Below, in pieces: positions 56,802 to 59,689 of a DNA stretch of 59,689 nt. The stretch spans positions 1 through 59,689 of the forward strand of contig JAPPJI010000004.1 in NCBI GenBank assembly GCA_028820405.1, given 5' to 3'. Numbering within the stretch: position 1 is the first letter of the stretch; every line of letters starts with the position of its first letter. The position numbers and the translations under genes were made by a program. The DNA comes from Candidatus Kaiserbacteria bacterium. Its GTDB lineage: Bacteria > Patescibacteriota > Minisyncoccia > Phycocordibacterales > JABAAK01. The notes under the pieces were generated by a model. It saw only the letters and a program-made list of their open reading frames with translations, ran no database searches and had not been told where the DNA came from.

Positions 56802-57204
56802 TACTAAAATATGTTGAAAAATAAGAGTTTTACACAAATAAGAAAAGAACGTTATTTATCATCCTCCAAAATATTATTTATCACTTTTATATACAGCAAT
56901 GAATATAAATAAATATGTCAAGATCCTTTAGTGGGTGGTAATTATCAGAGTCCGAAGCCTTTTATTTTCAGGAATTTTGATCTCGAGTGCTTGTTGAGTG
57001 GTTTCTTGTTCTATGTTTTTAGAAGACGTGCACATCCCCGTTTGCGTATCCACCCTCGGTCAGGTACACTAATGAATGTGTGAATATGGGGCTGTGCCCC
57101 TTACTCACTGTTGATCTTTTTTACAATTAATTCAATAGTTTATATTGCAAAGAGCATGGGCAATTCTGTTTACCAAAATGGTGAAAAGAAAAGCGGTTAG
57201 TGAT
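56802..57204. other. spacer upstream of 23S rRNA
   Basis: About 400 bp, AT-rich at the left end. It holds a short GGGG/CCCC hairpin followed after some bases by TTTTTT (57090-57122), and GATTTCT/AGAAATC flanking CACG at the presumed 23S 5' end (57200-57218). No tRNA, no 16S rRNA end and no gene is seen, though the rRNA promoter must lie here or further left. Confidence 0.5.

Positions 57205-59689
<2,485 letters not shown>

Overview
The window looks like part of a Candidate Phyla Radiation (Patescibacteria) genome, most likely a Parcubacteria-type lineage. Evidence: an alanyl-tRNA synthetase cut to 616 residues, a type IV pilus set (pilT, pilC, pilM, pilN, pilO-like, pilB), no biosynthetic pathways other than deoxynucleotide supply, many small exported proteins of unknown family, and tightly packed genes. 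The lineage call is inference; a 16S gene is not present.

Layout. 1-1.5 kb: EcoRI-type restriction enzyme with a short adenine methylase. 1.5-6 kb: membrane proteins (Ca/Na exchanger-like, MscS-like), tRNA-Val and an RluA-type pseudouridine synthase. 6-12.6 kb: a giant surface protein whose 3' end is split by a run of nine G. 12.6-15 kb: tRNA-Leu, bL19, a tandem repeat and an AlbA_2-domain gene broken by an in-frame TAA. 15-18.4 kb: class Ia ribonucleotide reductase of eukaryotic type. 18.4-28 kb: exported proteins, a MacAB-like ABC exporter, endonuclease III without its iron-sulfur ligands, pilT-like and pilC. 28-39 kb: sigma-region-4/HARE-HTH regulator, MltG, MnmA, two nucleases, a methylase-HNH fusion and alaS. 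39-46.5 kb: pilM-N-O-x-B and truB. 46.5-50 kb: tRNA-Gln, DsbB, an orphan methylase, tRNA-Leu, MsrB and a Doc-type toxin with a short partner. 50-57 kb: L10 leader-rplJ-rplL, an orphan Csx3-like protein, a duplicated ThyX-like protein and a Fic protein. 57.2 kb to the end: 5' part of 23S rRNA with no 16S beside it.

The most striking pattern is in expression signals. About two dozen genes carry a TATACT-like -10 hexamer only 6-10 nt before the start codon, so transcription should begin at or within a few bases of it (leaderless mRNA). The same hexamer sits 8-11 nt before the mature 5' ends of all four tRNA genes. A second class, mainly exported proteins and rplJ, has -35/-10 promoters with 16-17 bp spacers or extended -10 elements, real leaders and strong Shine-Dalgarno sites.

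Two intergenic regions (38918-39038 on + and 47333-47411 on -) each show promoter, three hairpins and terminator, and are good candidates for undescribed small RNAs. Other notable points are the Csx3-like protein without CRISPR, the possible phase-variable surface protein, and G at the position matching E. coli A2058 in 23S rRNA.
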